Assembly (NCBI GenBank): GCA_002315285.1
Contig: DCGR01000061.1
Coordinates: forward strand, 1-48,182
From: Bacteroides sp. UBA1773
GTDB lineage: Bacteria > Bacteroidota > Bacteroidia > Bacteroidales > Bacteroidaceae
Reading direction: 5' to 3'
DNA length: 48,182 nucleotides
A program made the position numbers and the translations under genes. Within the stretch, counting starts at the first letter, position 1, and each line of letters begins with the position of its first letter. Shown piece after piece: positions 18,396 through 27,239 of this stretch. The notes beneath the pieces were generated by a model. That model was not told where the DNA came from. It saw only the letters and a list, made by a program, of their open reading frames with translations, and made no database searches.

Positions 18396-18427
18396 ATAAG
18401 GAGTCGTGTATGGCTCCTTATTTTGTT
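18396..18427. terminator. Terminator shared by tRNA-Tyr and the DUF3089 gene
   Basis: Stem ATAAGGAG/CTCCTTAT (18396-18403 with 18414-18421) followed by TTTTG on the plus strand. It lies between tRNA-Tyr (+) and the end of the convergent DUF3089 gene (-), overlapping the latter's stop region. Confidence 0.65.
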
Positions 18428-19379
18428 AGTGATTGTAAGCACGTTTTACTGCATTTTGGTGAAGTTGGTCGGTGTAGAACAGCAAGTCCCAATGATGCAG
18501 ATTGTCTGGGCTGATATTGGCAACTGAATATAGGGGATTGCTTTTCATCCATTTTTCGTAGCGCTCTTTGTGTCGTGATGTTACAATGAGTACTTGGTTG
18601 AGTGTGTCAACGTGAGCTACGCAGGTATCTCCTTCATAAATGAATTGTGCAGAAGCGTTGTCGGTATGCCAATTGACAGGATTCATACAGGTGGCAGCAC
18701 CCGATGAAACAAGGTTCCAGATGCCCTCAAGGCTTGCGACAGAGTTAAATGAAACCACTACTTGGCGATCATTATCGCTCTGTGCTGCGTGAATGTGGGG
18801 ATGCAGCAAATCGTCGGCAGAGAGCCGATAACCTATCATGTAGGTGGCTACCATCTGGCTGTACTGTTCATCGGTGAGATGCTTCAGCAAATCAATCATG
18901 AGCATCGCACCTTGACTGAAACCTGCAAGAATAAATGGACGGCCATTGTTGATGTGTTGCATGTAATAGTCGAATGCTTCACAGATTTCTGCTGACACAT
19001 TAGGGTAAGCGACAGTGACCTCAGAAGAATATCCGCATAATGCCTCAAAGGTAAGTTGATGGTAGAAAGGCGCAATGAAATTGAAATCGTCGTGAAAGAT
19101 GTGACGCTTCACAAATGAGAGCTCTTGTGTAATGAACTTTCGGTCTTCTGCATTGAGTGTGGCCTGCATAAGGATGTTGCCTTGTGCATCGCGTGCCTTT
19201 GCAACTTCTGTGGAAAACACATAGAATACATCCACTTTTTGTGCAGATAAGCTGTCGCCATCGTTGTACCATGCGCTGGCGATATTCCATGATGTTTCTC
19301 GATGTTCTTCCTGGATATTTATTCCGTTTGCCGATACGACGACAAACAACAGAATCCAATATGAAAGCAGTTTTTTCAT
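18426..19379 (-). CDS. DUF3089-type alpha/beta hydrolase, exported
   Basis: Predicted serine hydrolase of the DUF3089 family (lipase/esterase-like fold, physiological substrate unknown). A signal peptide (MKKLLSYWILLFVVVSANG) is followed by KVDVFYVFST and FIAPFYHQLTF, typical of DUF3089. The nucleophile elbow is GFSQGA, and YMIGYRL and WHTDN lie in the C-terminal half. The 317-residue length is normal. It is the last gene of a three-gene run, 13 nt after the GH10 gene, so an accessory esterase role in plant-glycan breakdown is possible (inference). Confidence 0.82.
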   Translation of the reverse strand: MKKLLSYWILLFVVVSANGINIQEEHRETSWNIASAWYNDGDSLSAQKVDVFYVFSTEVAKARDAQGNILMQATLNAEDRKFITQELSFVKRHIFHDDFNFIAPFYHQLTFEALCGYSSEVTVAYPNVSAEICEAFDYYMQHINNGRPFILAGFSQGAMLMIDLLKHLTDEQYSQMVATYMIGYRLSADDLLHPHIHAAQSDNDRQVVVSFNSVASLEGIWNLVSSGAATCMNPVNWHTDNASAQFIYEGDTCVAHVDTLNQVLIVTSRHKERYEKWMKSNPLYSVANISPDNLHHWDLLFYTDQLHQNAVKRAYNH

Positions 19380-19392
19380 TGTCGTTTTGGAG

Positions 19393-20958
19393 TTATTTGT
19401 TGTTCAGGCCATCGCCATCGTTTTTCAGATAGAACTCTCGCGACATCTGATTTCCCTCAGCATCCGTCCAGGAAACTTTGTATTTCCCACGAAAACCTCG
19501 GAATCTCACCACACCACTCTTGCCGACTTTCACGGCGAGGCGTGTTCTCCACTCATTATTGATGAGCTTGTCGAGCGCGAAATAGGATGCTTTGGGTTTC
19601 ATGTCGCGGTCGAACAATCCCGATACTGAAGGCTCACCTGGTGCGCCACAATCATCAACAACATTCCACCAGGTGATACCCATCATTGGCTTGATGCTGA
19701 ACCAGAGTCGGTACAGGTTTTGTGCAATGATGGCTTGGATTTGACGTCCTCTCAAATCATCGCCCGGAGCGGTGATTGTTATTTCGCTTAGGTGGATAGG
19801 TTTGTTTGCCTTATCAAGTCGTTCTGACCATTCCCATACTTGTGAGGGTGTTTGAATCTGTGCTCCATCGGCAATGTCAAGGCACTGTTTGGGATTGAAA
19901 AGGTGCATTTGTGCTCCCATGATGTCTATCTTGCAATTGCGTTCGCACAAGTTTCTCACTTGTTCGAGGTATCGTTGGTCCATGTTGTAATCATTGATGT
20001 TCAACTTGACCTCGTTCGGAAATTCGCGCTGAGCCACTTGGAATGCTTCGTAAGTATAGTCGGCGGGCATGATGCCGTACACGCTTTTCATGAGTCGTCC
20101 TCCTGGATTCATGTTCTCAATATCCACGGAACTTTCGTTCACCACATCCCAGCTGTGCAACCTGCCGCCATAGTGTTTGGCTAATTGTGTCACTCGTTGG
20201 GCAAACAACTGCTTGACTGATTCGGCGTAGTGGGGTAGGGAGTCAGAGAGTGCTTGGGCACTCATTTGCTGGTATTCTGATGAGTACTTGTCGCCATCTT
20301 TGTAATTCTCAAGTGTAGCCCTCTCCACCATGATGCGGTCCAGAAACTTTCGTTCTTGCCCTTTGGCTGCCACAGTGTAAATCCAATCGGGATTCTGCCA
20401 TTTGCGATTACCCCAAATGATGGTATGACCATGCATGCGAATTCCCTTACTTTCACAAAACTCCACCACTGCATCAGTCGACGGACGACGCCAGTGAGGC
20501 TGGAGTTTGGGGGCTGGACAGTTGTTCCAATAGTCTTCGGTGTCCCAATACTCTTCGGCAAAGCGTAACCGATTTGGTTCCGTCTCGAATTTTTTCCAGT
20601 AGAATGCTATTGTGGCTGAATTGAATAACGAGCCAAACACCTCCTTATATCGTTCATTGCGCGCATGGGTTCCTAACTGGTTGAAATTGAATATGTGTGC
20701 GCCAAACACAAAGTCGTGCGTCAGTTGTTCTATGGTGATGTTTGTCCCGGCTGGCAGGTCAAGTGACAGTACGGCATTGGCCTTGCGGTTGGCTTCGATG
20801 TCGGCATCGATTTTGGCTTGTACTGTGGGATTCCACAGTTTCCAATATGCTTCGCTCATGATGTGGTCGTGGTCTTCGCGTTGCTGGCGTGGAAAAACTT
20901 GTTGAGCATGCAACTGTACGACAATGAGAAGTAGCGTGAGAATAATGTTTTTTTTCAT
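19393..20958 (-). CDS. Endo-1,4-beta-xylanase, GH10
   Basis: Secreted retaining glycoside hydrolase cutting xylan backbones. The 521-residue protein has a signal peptide (MKKNIILTLLLIVVQLHAQ) and a GH10 barrel. Substrate-binding HGHTIIW is visible, the acid/base is Glu275 in WDVVNE and the nucleophile is Glu392 in HLSEITI. NDYN (322-325) and GAQMHLF also fit the family. About 50 residues precede the barrel and the C-terminal ~70 residues form an additional beta-rich segment. It sits between a small Cys-rich gene (8-nt gap) and the DUF3089 gene. No SusC/SusD pair is in the window. Confidence 0.92.
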   Translation of the reverse strand: MKKNIILTLLLIVVQLHAQQVFPRQQREDHDHIMSEAYWKLWNPTVQAKIDADIEANRKANAVLSLDLPAGTNITIEQLTHDFVFGAHIFNFNQLGTHARNERYKEVFGSLFNSATIAFYWKKFETEPNRLRFAEEYWDTEDYWNNCPAPKLQPHWRRPSTDAVVEFCESKGIRMHGHTIIWGNRKWQNPDWIYTVAAKGQERKFLDRIMVERATLENYKDGDKYSSEYQQMSAQALSDSLPHYAESVKQLFAQRVTQLAKHYGGRLHSWDVVNESSVDIENMNPGGRLMKSVYGIMPADYTYEAFQVAQREFPNEVKLNINDYNMDQRYLEQVRNLCERNCKIDIMGAQMHLFNPKQCLDIADGAQIQTPSQVWEWSERLDKANKPIHLSEITITAPGDDLRGRQIQAIIAQNLYRLWFSIKPMMGITWWNVVDDCGAPGEPSVSGLFDRDMKPKASYFALDKLINNEWRTRLAVKVGKSGVVRFRGFRGKYKVSWTDAEGNQMSREFYLKNDGDGLNNK

Positions 20959-20966
20959 CTTTTATG

Positions 20967-21281
20967 TTAGGTTGAGTGAATGGTTCGTACAAGATGGCGC
21001 ATTGCCATGATGGGATGGGTAAACAACATTCGAGGACCGCTGAAACGCATCACCGCACACATCTGTTCGCGCATTGCTGGCTTGTAACAGTGTACGGTAC
21101 ATTGGGAACAGGTGGGTTTGTCATTGCCGAACTTGCAGTGGTCGAGGCGTTGGTACGCATAAGCCAACAGTCGTTGGCAATCCTCGCATAACACCACTTG
21201 ACGATGCTTACGTTGGCAAAACAGTCCTATCATCACGCCGACCGTTCGTTGTTCCTCTTCTATCTGTGTTTCTTTTTTCAT
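20967..21281 (-). CDS. Nitrous oxide-stimulated promoter family protein (Cys-rich)
   Basis: A 104-residue cytoplasmic protein with a Cys/His pattern typical of this family: LFCQRKH, LCEDCQRLL, YAYQRLDHC, KPTCSQCTVHCY and RMLFTHPIMAMRHL. It probably binds a metal. Despite the family name its biochemical role is unknown. It heads the run with the xylanase and hydrolase genes, 8 nt before the former, but a functional link is not evident. A TATATTTG box on the minus strand (21344-21351) could be its promoter, although no good -33 box is seen. Confidence 0.8.
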   Translation of the reverse strand: MKKETQIEEEQRTVGVMIGLFCQRKHRQVVLCEDCQRLLAYAYQRLDHCKFGNDKPTCSQCTVHCYKPAMREQMCAVMRFSGPRMLFTHPIMAMRHLVRTIHST

Positions 21282-21423
21282 TTGGTGCGTTGTCTATAAG
21301 CATACTCGATACAAGTGAAATGTCAAAATGCCCTAATATTTCGCAAATATAAATATCAATCCGTAATGAATGGAACAATGTGCATGTTTTTTTTACATTT
21401 CAACAGATTGTATGTCTTGTTGT

Positions 21424-21454
21424 TTTGAGAAATGGAGTTTTTCCGTTATTTTCG
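21424..21454 (+). promoter_or_regulatory. Candidate promoter of the GH2-ROK-SIS-RhaM operon
   Basis: TTTG (21424-21427), a 19-nt spacer, then TATTTTCG (21447-21454), one mismatch to TAnnTTTG. It lies about 55 nt upstream of the GH2 start. Confidence 0.5.
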
Positions 21455-21508
21455 CAGCATGATTGTGGCCTAAGCCATAAATTTGTTCGATTAATAAAGA
21501 CAATACAC

Positions 21509-23893
21509 ATGAAGAAAATTATCAGCCTTGCCTGTGTTGCTGTTTGCACGCTGATGTTACAGGCGCAGACTCTTAGCTTGAATGGCGAATGGAAGTTATC
21601 GTACTGGCAGCAACCAGAAGAACCGATTACTTCGCCCGAAGAAATGTCGGGTATTGCCTACACGACAATTCCAGCCAATGTGCCTGGTAACGTGGAACTT
21701 GACCTGATGAATGCAGGACAGATAGCCGATGTGTTTGTGGGCAGTAATAACTACTTGACACGCAAATGGGAAGATTACCAATGGTGCTATTCCAAATCGT
21801 TCGATGTTGCAAAGAAAGAGGAGGGACGTCAATATGAATTATGTTTCGGTGGAATCGATTGTGTGGCTGATATCTGGTTAAATGGTCAACATGTTGGTCA
21901 TACGGAAAACATGTTGATAGGCAGGAACTACGAAGTGACGAAATTCCTGAAAGAAGGGAACAATACTTTGCAGGTAATAATCCAGTCGGCAGTGTTGCAC
22001 GGACGTAAATATGATTTGGGAGCCATCTCGATAGGTGCATGGGCTTCGCCAGAGGGTACGAATTTTCGGAAGGCTCCCCACATGTTTGGTTGGGACATAC
22101 TGCCGCGTATTGTCAGTGCTGGAATATGGAGGGATGTGGAGTTGCGTGCGATAGAATCGGTGCGTTTTCGTGATGTACATTGGATGACAGCTTCGGTTGA
22201 CACAACCTTGCATCGTGCTACCCTTTTCGCAAACATTCAGTTGGTCATGCCGTCGGCATGCTATGACAATGTTCATGCCCTGTTCACATTGAGTCGAAAC
22301 GGGAGGCAGGTGTATCAGTCGAAACGCCCGATTATCATGCATGCTTTCCGTCAACGAATCGATTTGGACAAGGTCGATTTCTGGTGGCCGCGTGGATATG
22401 GAGAGGCTGCTCTCTATGATGCAAAATGTGAGATTGTGGATGGTGAAGGAAAAATACTCGCTCGCGATGAGAAGAAGATAGGTGTGCGCACAGTAAGGCT
22501 GGATTTTACCGACATTAATTTGCCGGATGCCCCTGGAAAGTTCTGCTTTGTGGTGAATGGGGAACCTATTTTCATACATGGAACCAATTGGGTGCCATTG
22601 GATGCGCTTCACAGTCGTGACAAACTTTGGGTCGATGAAACCATGGCGATGGCTGCCGACATGAATTGCAACATGATTCGTTGTTGGGGTGGTAATGTGT
22701 ATGAGGATCACCGTTTCTTTGACTTGTGCGACCAGTATGGCATCATGGTTTGGCAGGATTTCAGTATGGGGTGTAACATCTATCCGCAAGGCGATGATTT
22801 TGCCAAGAAAATAGAGGAGGAAGTGAAATGGATTGTACGCAAGCTACGCAATCATGCATCATTGGCACTATGGTCAGGCAACAATGAAGATGATCAGTGC
22901 TTCGATGGCAATTGGAAGAGTTTCGGCCTCGATCCGAACAAGGACCGTGTGAGCCGCAGAGTCATTCCGGAAGTACTCATGGAATACGATCCTACCCGCA
23001 CCTATCTGCCCAGTTCACCTTACTATAGTGAAGAGGTGTTCCGCCGCAATATGATTGACATGAAACACGTGCCGGAAAACCACCTTTGGGGACCACGTGG
23101 ATATTATAAGGCTCCATTCTATACGGAGGCCGAATGTGTGTTTGTAAGCGAGATTGGCTATCATGGAGCACCCAATATCGAAAGTTTGCAAAAGATGATG
23201 TCGCTCGACTGTGTTTATCCATGGGATAAGGGTACATTGGATTGGAATGAAGAGTGGCTTACAAAATCCATCCGGCAGTATCAGGCGGAAGGGAAAACCA
23301 TGGCTCGCAACAATCTCATGATCAATCAGCAAAAATTGCTCTTTGGTGAAGTGGCGACCCAATTGGAAGATTTTGTGTATGCCTCACAAGTGGTTCAGGC
23401 TGAGGCCATGAAATATTTTGTGGAGATGATGCGCGGTGATAAATTCTCACCCCGCACAGGCATCATCTGGTGGAATATCCGTGACGGATGGCCCGTAATC
23501 TCTGACGCAGTGGTGGACTACTATATGTCGAAAAAACGTGCGTTTTATTATATCAAGAATGTGCAACATGATGTGTGCTGCCTTATCAATGATGCCAAAG
23601 ATGGCAGACATCCTTTGGTGGCAGTGAACGACACACGCAACGAAGTGCAGGGTGAAGTGGCAGTGACCGATGTCGTATCGGGCAAGCAGCTCTTCAAGGG
23701 CACTTTCCAAATCAGGCCGAATGCGAAAACAGATGTGACCATGATTCCTGAGCAGCCAGACAAACAGGGTATTTACCTGATTACGTACAAAGTTGGGGGG
23801 AAGGAATACCGCAATCATTATCTGTATGGCAAAGCTCCTTTCAGACTGAGTGATTATAGAACCTGGATTAACAAGACAAAGATATATGACTAA
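21509..23893 (+). CDS. GH2 glycoside hydrolase, beta-mannosidase-like
   Basis: Exo-acting retaining enzyme, probably releasing mannose (or a related sugar) from oligosaccharides in the periplasm. A signal peptide (MKKIISLACVAVCTLMLQAQ) precedes a jelly-roll sugar-binding domain starting LNGEWKL, an Ig-like domain and a TIM barrel. Barrel signatures are RCWGGNVYEDHRFFDLCDQYG and WQDFSMG; the acid/base is Glu460 (SGNNE) and the likely nucleophile Glu548 (VSEIG). At 794 residues it fits GH2 mannosidases. The start at 21509 is set by the signal peptide; the frame is open upstream but lacks coding character. The ROK kinase gene overlaps its 3' end by 8 nt. Confidence 0.9.
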   Translation: MKKIISLACVAVCTLMLQAQTLSLNGEWKLSYWQQPEEPITSPEEMSGIAYTTIPANVPGNVELDLMNAGQIADVFVGSNNYLTRKWEDYQWCYSKSFDVAKKEEGRQYELCFGGIDCVADIWLNGQHVGHTENMLIGRNYEVTKFLKEGNNTLQVIIQSAVLHGRKYDLGAISIGAWASPEGTNFRKAPHMFGWDILPRIVSAGIWRDVELRAIESVRFRDVHWMTASVDTTLHRATLFANIQLVMPSACYDNVHALFTLSRNGRQVYQSKRPIIMHAFRQRIDLDKVDFWWPRGYGEAALYDAKCEIVDGEGKILARDEKKIGVRTVRLDFTDINLPDAPGKFCFVVNGEPIFIHGTNWVPLDALHSRDKLWVDETMAMAADMNCNMIRCWGGNVYEDHRFFDLCDQYGIMVWQDFSMGCNIYPQGDDFAKKIEEEVKWIVRKLRNHASLALWSGNNEDDQCFDGNWKSFGLDPNKDRVSRRVIPEVLMEYDPTRTYLPSSPYYSEEVFRRNMIDMKHVPENHLWGPRGYYKAPFYTEAECVFVSEIGYHGAPNIESLQKMMSLDCVYPWDKGTLDWNEEWLTKSIRQYQAEGKTMARNNLMINQQKLLFGEVATQLEDFVYASQVVQAEAMKYFVEMMRGDKFSPRTGIIWWNIRDGWPVISDAVVDYYMSKKRAFYYIKNVQHDVCCLINDAKDGRHPLVAVNDTRNEVQGEVAVTDVVSGKQLFKGTFQIRPNAKTDVTMIPEQPDKQGIYLITYKVGGKEYRNHYLYGKAPFRLSDYRTWINKTKIYD

Positions 23894-24854
23894 GACAATG
23901 AACCTGTTGGGTATCGATATAGGGGGCACGAAATGTGCCGTGATTTATGGAGTGGACCATGAGGGCGATTTGACCATTGTCGAGAAAATGAAGTTTGCCA
24001 CTACAGACGTGGACAGCACTGTTTCCGAGATATTGGCATCATTGAAAATCCTCATGGAAAGGCATTGTTTGAATGCCGGTAATACGCAGTCCATTGGCAT
24101 TTCGTGTGGCGGGCCTCTTGATAGTGTGAAGGGTGTTGTCATGTCACCACCTAATTTGCCTGGATGGGACAATATCCCCATTGTGCGACTTGTAGAAGAA
24201 GCTACGGGAATAAAGGCAGCCTTGCAAAATGATGCCAATGCTTGTGCACTGGCTGAATGGAAGTATGGTGCAGGTCGTGGTACAAGGAACATGGTCTTTC
24301 TGACTTTTGGTACGGGCATGGGCGCCGGATTGGTACTCAATGGAGCGCTCTATGCTGGAACCAACGACAATGCCGGTGAAGTGGGACACATCCGTTTGTC
24401 CGACTTTGGCCCGATAGGTTATGGCAAGGCTGGTTCTTTTGAGGGATTTGCCAGTGGAGGTGGCATTGCTCAGCTTGCCCGTTTTGCGGTAAAGGAACGT
24501 TTGATGATGGGACAGAGCGTGCCATGGTGTGCTGATGGTAATCTGGATGCCATTACAGCAAAGACTGTGGCAGAAGCCGCACAGGGGGGTGATGCGCTTG
24601 CCAAGGAAATCTATCAGACCTCAGCCACTTATTTGGGTAGGGCTTTGGCTTATCTTATAGATATTTTGAATCCGGAGGTGATAGTGATTGGCAGTATTTT
24701 TGTGCGTGCCGAAGAACTCATACGTCCTTTCATGCAAGCTGTCATTCAGAAAGAGGCATTGCCTGCGGCGGCTTGCGTTTGTGAGGTGAAGCCTGCTGAA
24801 TTGGGTGAACAGATAGGCGATGTGGCGTCATTGTCCATAGCGGCCAGTATCTGA
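23886..24854 (+). CDS. ROK-family sugar kinase
   Basis: ATP-dependent sugar kinase (glucokinase, mannokinase or N-acetylhexosamine kinase; exact substrate unknown). Phosphate-binding DIGGTKCAV is at the N-terminus, LQNDANACALAEW holds the catalytic Asp, and GTGMGAGLVLNG and AGEVGHI follow. Where most ROK proteins have a zinc-binding Cys cluster, this one reads GKAGSFEGFASG, so the usual Cys is Ser and the zinc site appears lost. Start codons at 23886 or 23898 are both possible; the first overlaps the GH2 stop by 8 nt. Context suggests it phosphorylates the sugar released by the GH2 enzyme. Confidence 0.88.
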   Translation: MTKTMNLLGIDIGGTKCAVIYGVDHEGDLTIVEKMKFATTDVDSTVSEILASLKILMERHCLNAGNTQSIGISCGGPLDSVKGVVMSPPNLPGWDNIPIVRLVEEATGIKAALQNDANACALAEWKYGAGRGTRNMVFLTFGTGMGAGLVLNGALYAGTNDNAGEVGHIRLSDFGPIGYGKAGSFEGFASGGGIAQLARFAVKERLMMGQSVPWCADGNLDAITAKTVAEAAQGGDALAKEIYQTSATYLGRALAYLIDILNPEVIVIGSIFVRAEELIRPFMQAVIQKEALPAAACVCEVKPAELGEQIGDVASLSIAASI

Positions 24855-24888
24855 TATGTTGTCATTAGTATTGTAAAGACAGAAATCA

Positions 24889-25467
24889 ATGGATGATTTG
24901 ATAAAGTTCGATTTGGAGGAAGCTCTTGATGAAATGCAACGGTTCCTTGCCCAAGAGCATACGATTCCTTCCATGAATATTGCCGCGCGAATGCTTGTCG
25001 ATGCACTACAGCATGGAAACAAGATTATCAGTTGTGGCAATGGTGGTTCGCTTTGCGACGCCACACATTTTGCTGAGGAACTGACAGGCCGATACCGAGA
25101 TAACCGTTGTTCGCTTCCTGCCATCTCCATCAACGACCCTGCCTTCTTGACCTGTACGGCCAACGATTTCAGTTACGAGGATGCTTTTGCCCGTTATGTG
25201 GAGGGAGTGGGTGCAAGTGGCGATGTGTTGTTGGCCATCAGCACCAGTGGCAATTCCGAAAATGTGGTGCGGGCGGTGACTGCGGCCCATCGGAAAGGAA
25301 TGCCGGTGATAGCATTGACAGTTGAGGGAGACAACAAGCTGACACGATATGCTGATGTGGCTATTTGTGCGCCCTGTGCTCCCCATTCCGACCGCATTCA
25401 GGAAATACACATTAAAGTAATCCACACTTTGATTCACGCCATTGAGGTGTCAATGTTTGGAAAATAG
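24889..25467 (+). CDS. SIS-domain phosphosugar isomerase, GmhA-like
   Basis: Similar to sedoheptulose-7-phosphate isomerase (GmhA), which makes the heptose precursor for lipopolysaccharide. The 192-residue protein is a single SIS domain: SCGNGGSLCDATHFAEELTG, the phosphate-binding AISTSGNSENVV, and HSDRIQEIHIKVIH at the C-terminus. Length and motifs fit GmhA. Its place between a ROK kinase and a mutarotase leaves open isomerisation of another sugar phosphate, so I give no symbol. The gap after the kinase is 34 nt. Confidence 0.85.
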   Translation: MDDLIKFDLEEALDEMQRFLAQEHTIPSMNIAARMLVDALQHGNKIISCGNGGSLCDATHFAEELTGRYRDNRCSLPAISINDPAFLTCTANDFSYEDAFARYVEGVGASGDVLLAISTSGNSENVVRAVTAAHRKGMPVIALTVEGDNKLTRYADVAICAPCAPHSDRIQEIHIKVIHTLIHAIEVSMFGK

Positions 25468-25497
25468 TTATTCACGTACGTTAAAAACTTTATTATC

Positions 25498-25812
25498 ATG
25501 AAAAGAGAAGCTTTTGTAATGTTCCTGAAGCCAGGCTTTGAGGAAGAGTACAAGAAACGTCATGCTGCATTATGGCCAGAAATGAGAAAAATGCTCAAAG
25601 ATGGCGGTGTAGGCAATTATTCCATTTATTTGGAAAAGAAAACAAACATGTTGTTTGCCTATCAGGAAACATCCGGTGAAGGAGGCTCACAAGACATGGG
25701 CACTAACGAGATGTGTCAGAAATGGTGGGATTACATGGCCGACATCATGGAGGTGAATCCTGACAATTCACCGATAAGCATTCCTTTACCTGAAATGTTC
25801 CATTTGGATTGA
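25498..25812 (+). CDS. L-rhamnose mutarotase (RhaM-like)
   Basis: Interconverts sugar anomers, classically those of L-rhamnose. The 104-residue ferredoxin-like protein has the family pattern: FVMFLKPGFEEEYKKRHAALWPEM, NYSIYLE, LFAYQE, WWDYMADIMEVNPDNSP and a C-terminal PLPEMFHLD. It is the last gene of the GH2-ROK-SIS operon, 30 nt after the isomerase gene. No rhamnose isomerase, kinase or aldolase gene accompanies it, so it may act on another sugar. Confidence 0.92.
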   Translation: MKREAFVMFLKPGFEEEYKKRHAALWPEMRKMLKDGGVGNYSIYLEKKTNMLFAYQETSGEGGSQDMGTNEMCQKWWDYMADIMEVNPDNSPISIPLPEMFHLD

Positions 25813-25896
25813 GGGCTGACGGTTAAGTGGAGCGTGGTGAGAAGGTTTTGATTCATGTCGCACATTAGAATTGTGCGTAAAGCGTTTGCTGATGAA

Positions 25897-25936
25897 ATTT
25901 CAAGGACGGGAACTACCGCGTTCCCGCCTTTGAAAT
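25897..25936. terminator. Long hairpin between convergent operons
   Basis: A 17-bp stem with two mismatches (left arm starts ATTTCAAGG, right arm ends CTTTGAAAT; GC-rich core CGGGAAC/GTTCCCG) and a 6-nt loop. It lies between the RhaM gene (+) and the next minus-strand gene, so it is probably a bidirectional transcription end or mRNA-stabilising structure. No long T-run follows. Nothing else is seen in 25813-25969. Confidence 0.55.
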
Positions 25937-25969
25937 GATACCGTAACTTGTTAGAACCCCAAAAAACTA

Positions 25970-26902
25970 TCAAGGCATTTTCACTTCATAGATATATCCT
26001 TTATGCTCTTTGCTGGAGGAACCGTTGAGCAGAATCCTACCTTTGTTGATGGCGATGGCCTCGGGCTCGCAGAACAAATGGCCGGTTAAGTCAAGTTTGG
26101 CGATGATGGCAGAATTGTCAGTGTCATATACTCTTATGGCTGGTGGATACTCATTGTTCGTTTTTTTGAAAACACCAAAGCAGTAGTAAATTTTACCGTC
26201 CTCAACACACCCCGACTGTGTAAACCACACATCGTATGGGAATACGACCTGACGAACAACATCCTTGGCACTTAATGTCACTTCCTTGCCTTCAGCCAGT
26301 GTAGGTATGCGGAAGGCGGTTGCTACGTATTGGTTCTCGGATTTTTCCTTGGTGTAGGGATATTTCGTTCTTTTCTGGGCACTGAATATCCACAGACAAT
26401 GCCTCTCCTTGTCTATTAGCCAGCAGGGCGCTCCCCAAATGGTTGTCAAGCCTGTTTCTTGCCAGTCAGAGATGTCGAGTGTAATCCTTTGGGATATGAC
26501 CGATGTGAATGTCTTGCCTTTGCGGATGATGCTTTCCACATTGCAAATCCATTCCGAATCACAATCAGTCAGTCCGTTGCTCACATATAGAAGAGGGAAA
26601 GAGGATCCGGGTGCTTTCTCAATACCAAAATTGGCACAATTCGCATGGTTTTTCTCACCTGCAGAGGCAAGATGGAAACGTGCAACGAATTTCCTTGTGC
26701 GGAGGTTGTAAACATTAATACCTCCCCCGTGTTCTAAGTTGAACACCCATTTGCCAAATGTTTCCATGCCCTGTGCCGGCTTTGGCGACTCCCTTTCGAA
26801 TAGCAATTGACAACAGTCGGTCGATGACGGTTGAGGAGCCTCCTGTGCAGCCACGAAAGTGCAAGCAGCCACGAAAGCCAGCATAAGCAGAATGTGTCTC
26901 AT
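25970..26902 (-). CDS. Exported beta-rich protein of unknown function
   Basis: A 310-residue secreted protein. The signal peptide MRHILLMLAFVAACTFVAAQ is followed by a beta-rich body with repeated blade-like strands (WVFNLEHGGGINVYNL; DVWFTQSGCVEDGKIYYCFGV; CEPEAIAINKGRILLNGSS), suggesting a beta-propeller. I recognise no catalytic motif. The start at 26902 forms an ATGA overlap with the upstream stop; the ATG three codons earlier is less likely. It is the last gene of the transporter run, so a periplasmic sugar-binding or lyase-like role is possible but unproven. Confidence 0.72.
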   Translation of the reverse strand: MRHILLMLAFVAACTFVAAQEAPQPSSTDCCQLLFERESPKPAQGMETFGKWVFNLEHGGGINVYNLRTRKFVARFHLASAGEKNHANCANFGIEKAPGSSFPLLYVSNGLTDCDSEWICNVESIIRKGKTFTSVISQRITLDISDWQETGLTTIWGAPCWLIDKERHCLWIFSAQKRTKYPYTKEKSENQYVATAFRIPTLAEGKEVTLSAKDVVRQVVFPYDVWFTQSGCVEDGKIYYCFGVFKKTNNEYPPAIRVYDTDNSAIIAKLDLTGHLFCEPEAIAINKGRILLNGSSSKEHKGYIYEVKMP

Positions 26903-27228
26903 CCCTTGCATGCTATGTGAAGATTTAGGAACATGGTGCCTCCTGTAATGTCGGCACGCAGACGGATATAGTTTCCAAAGTTGGGATTGACCTTGATGAT
27001 GTGTTGCCCAAGACCTTCGATGATGGTGGGTTCACTGCCGTCATCGGTCCATCGGATCCCATCTTGCGAAAGTTGTACCTGCGCTTTCATTACGGGGGTT
27101 CCGTTCACTTTTTCCACACCGACGAAAAAGATGGCCTCGTCAGCCCATCCAGCTTCGTAGGGTAGGGTTTCGAGCGTGCCTTCAAAATATTTTTTTATCT
27201 CGAGGTGAGAGTCGTTGAAATGCTTCAT
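26899..27228 (-). CDS. Small beta-sandwich-like protein, unknown
   Basis: A 109-residue protein without a signal peptide. Strand-rich segments (KAQVQLSQDGIRWTDDG, IIKVNPNFGNYIRLRADITG, FLNLHIACKG) resemble a carbohydrate-binding or discoidin-like sandwich, but I cannot name the family. ATG 27228 (MKHFNDS) is preferred because it starts 11 nt after the previous gene; the longer frame would lie inside that gene. The stop overlaps the next start as ATGA. Probably works with its two neighbours. Confidence 0.65.
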   Translation of the reverse strand: MKHFNDSHLEIKKYFEGTLETLPYEAGWADEAIFFVGVEKVNGTPVMKAQVQLSQDGIRWTDDGSEPTIIEGLGQHIIKVNPNFGNYIRLRADITGGTMFLNLHIACKG

Positions 27229-27239
27229 TGTGAATGATT

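Noticed and set aside
18170..18442. 90-codon minus-strand frame encoding WVKMDSNHRSRETADLQS
   Set aside because: It is the antisense translation of tRNA-Tyr, a familiar spurious annotation.
21380..21508. N-terminal extension of the GH2 protein
   Set aside because: The region contains a promoter-like sequence and the signal peptide begins at 21509.
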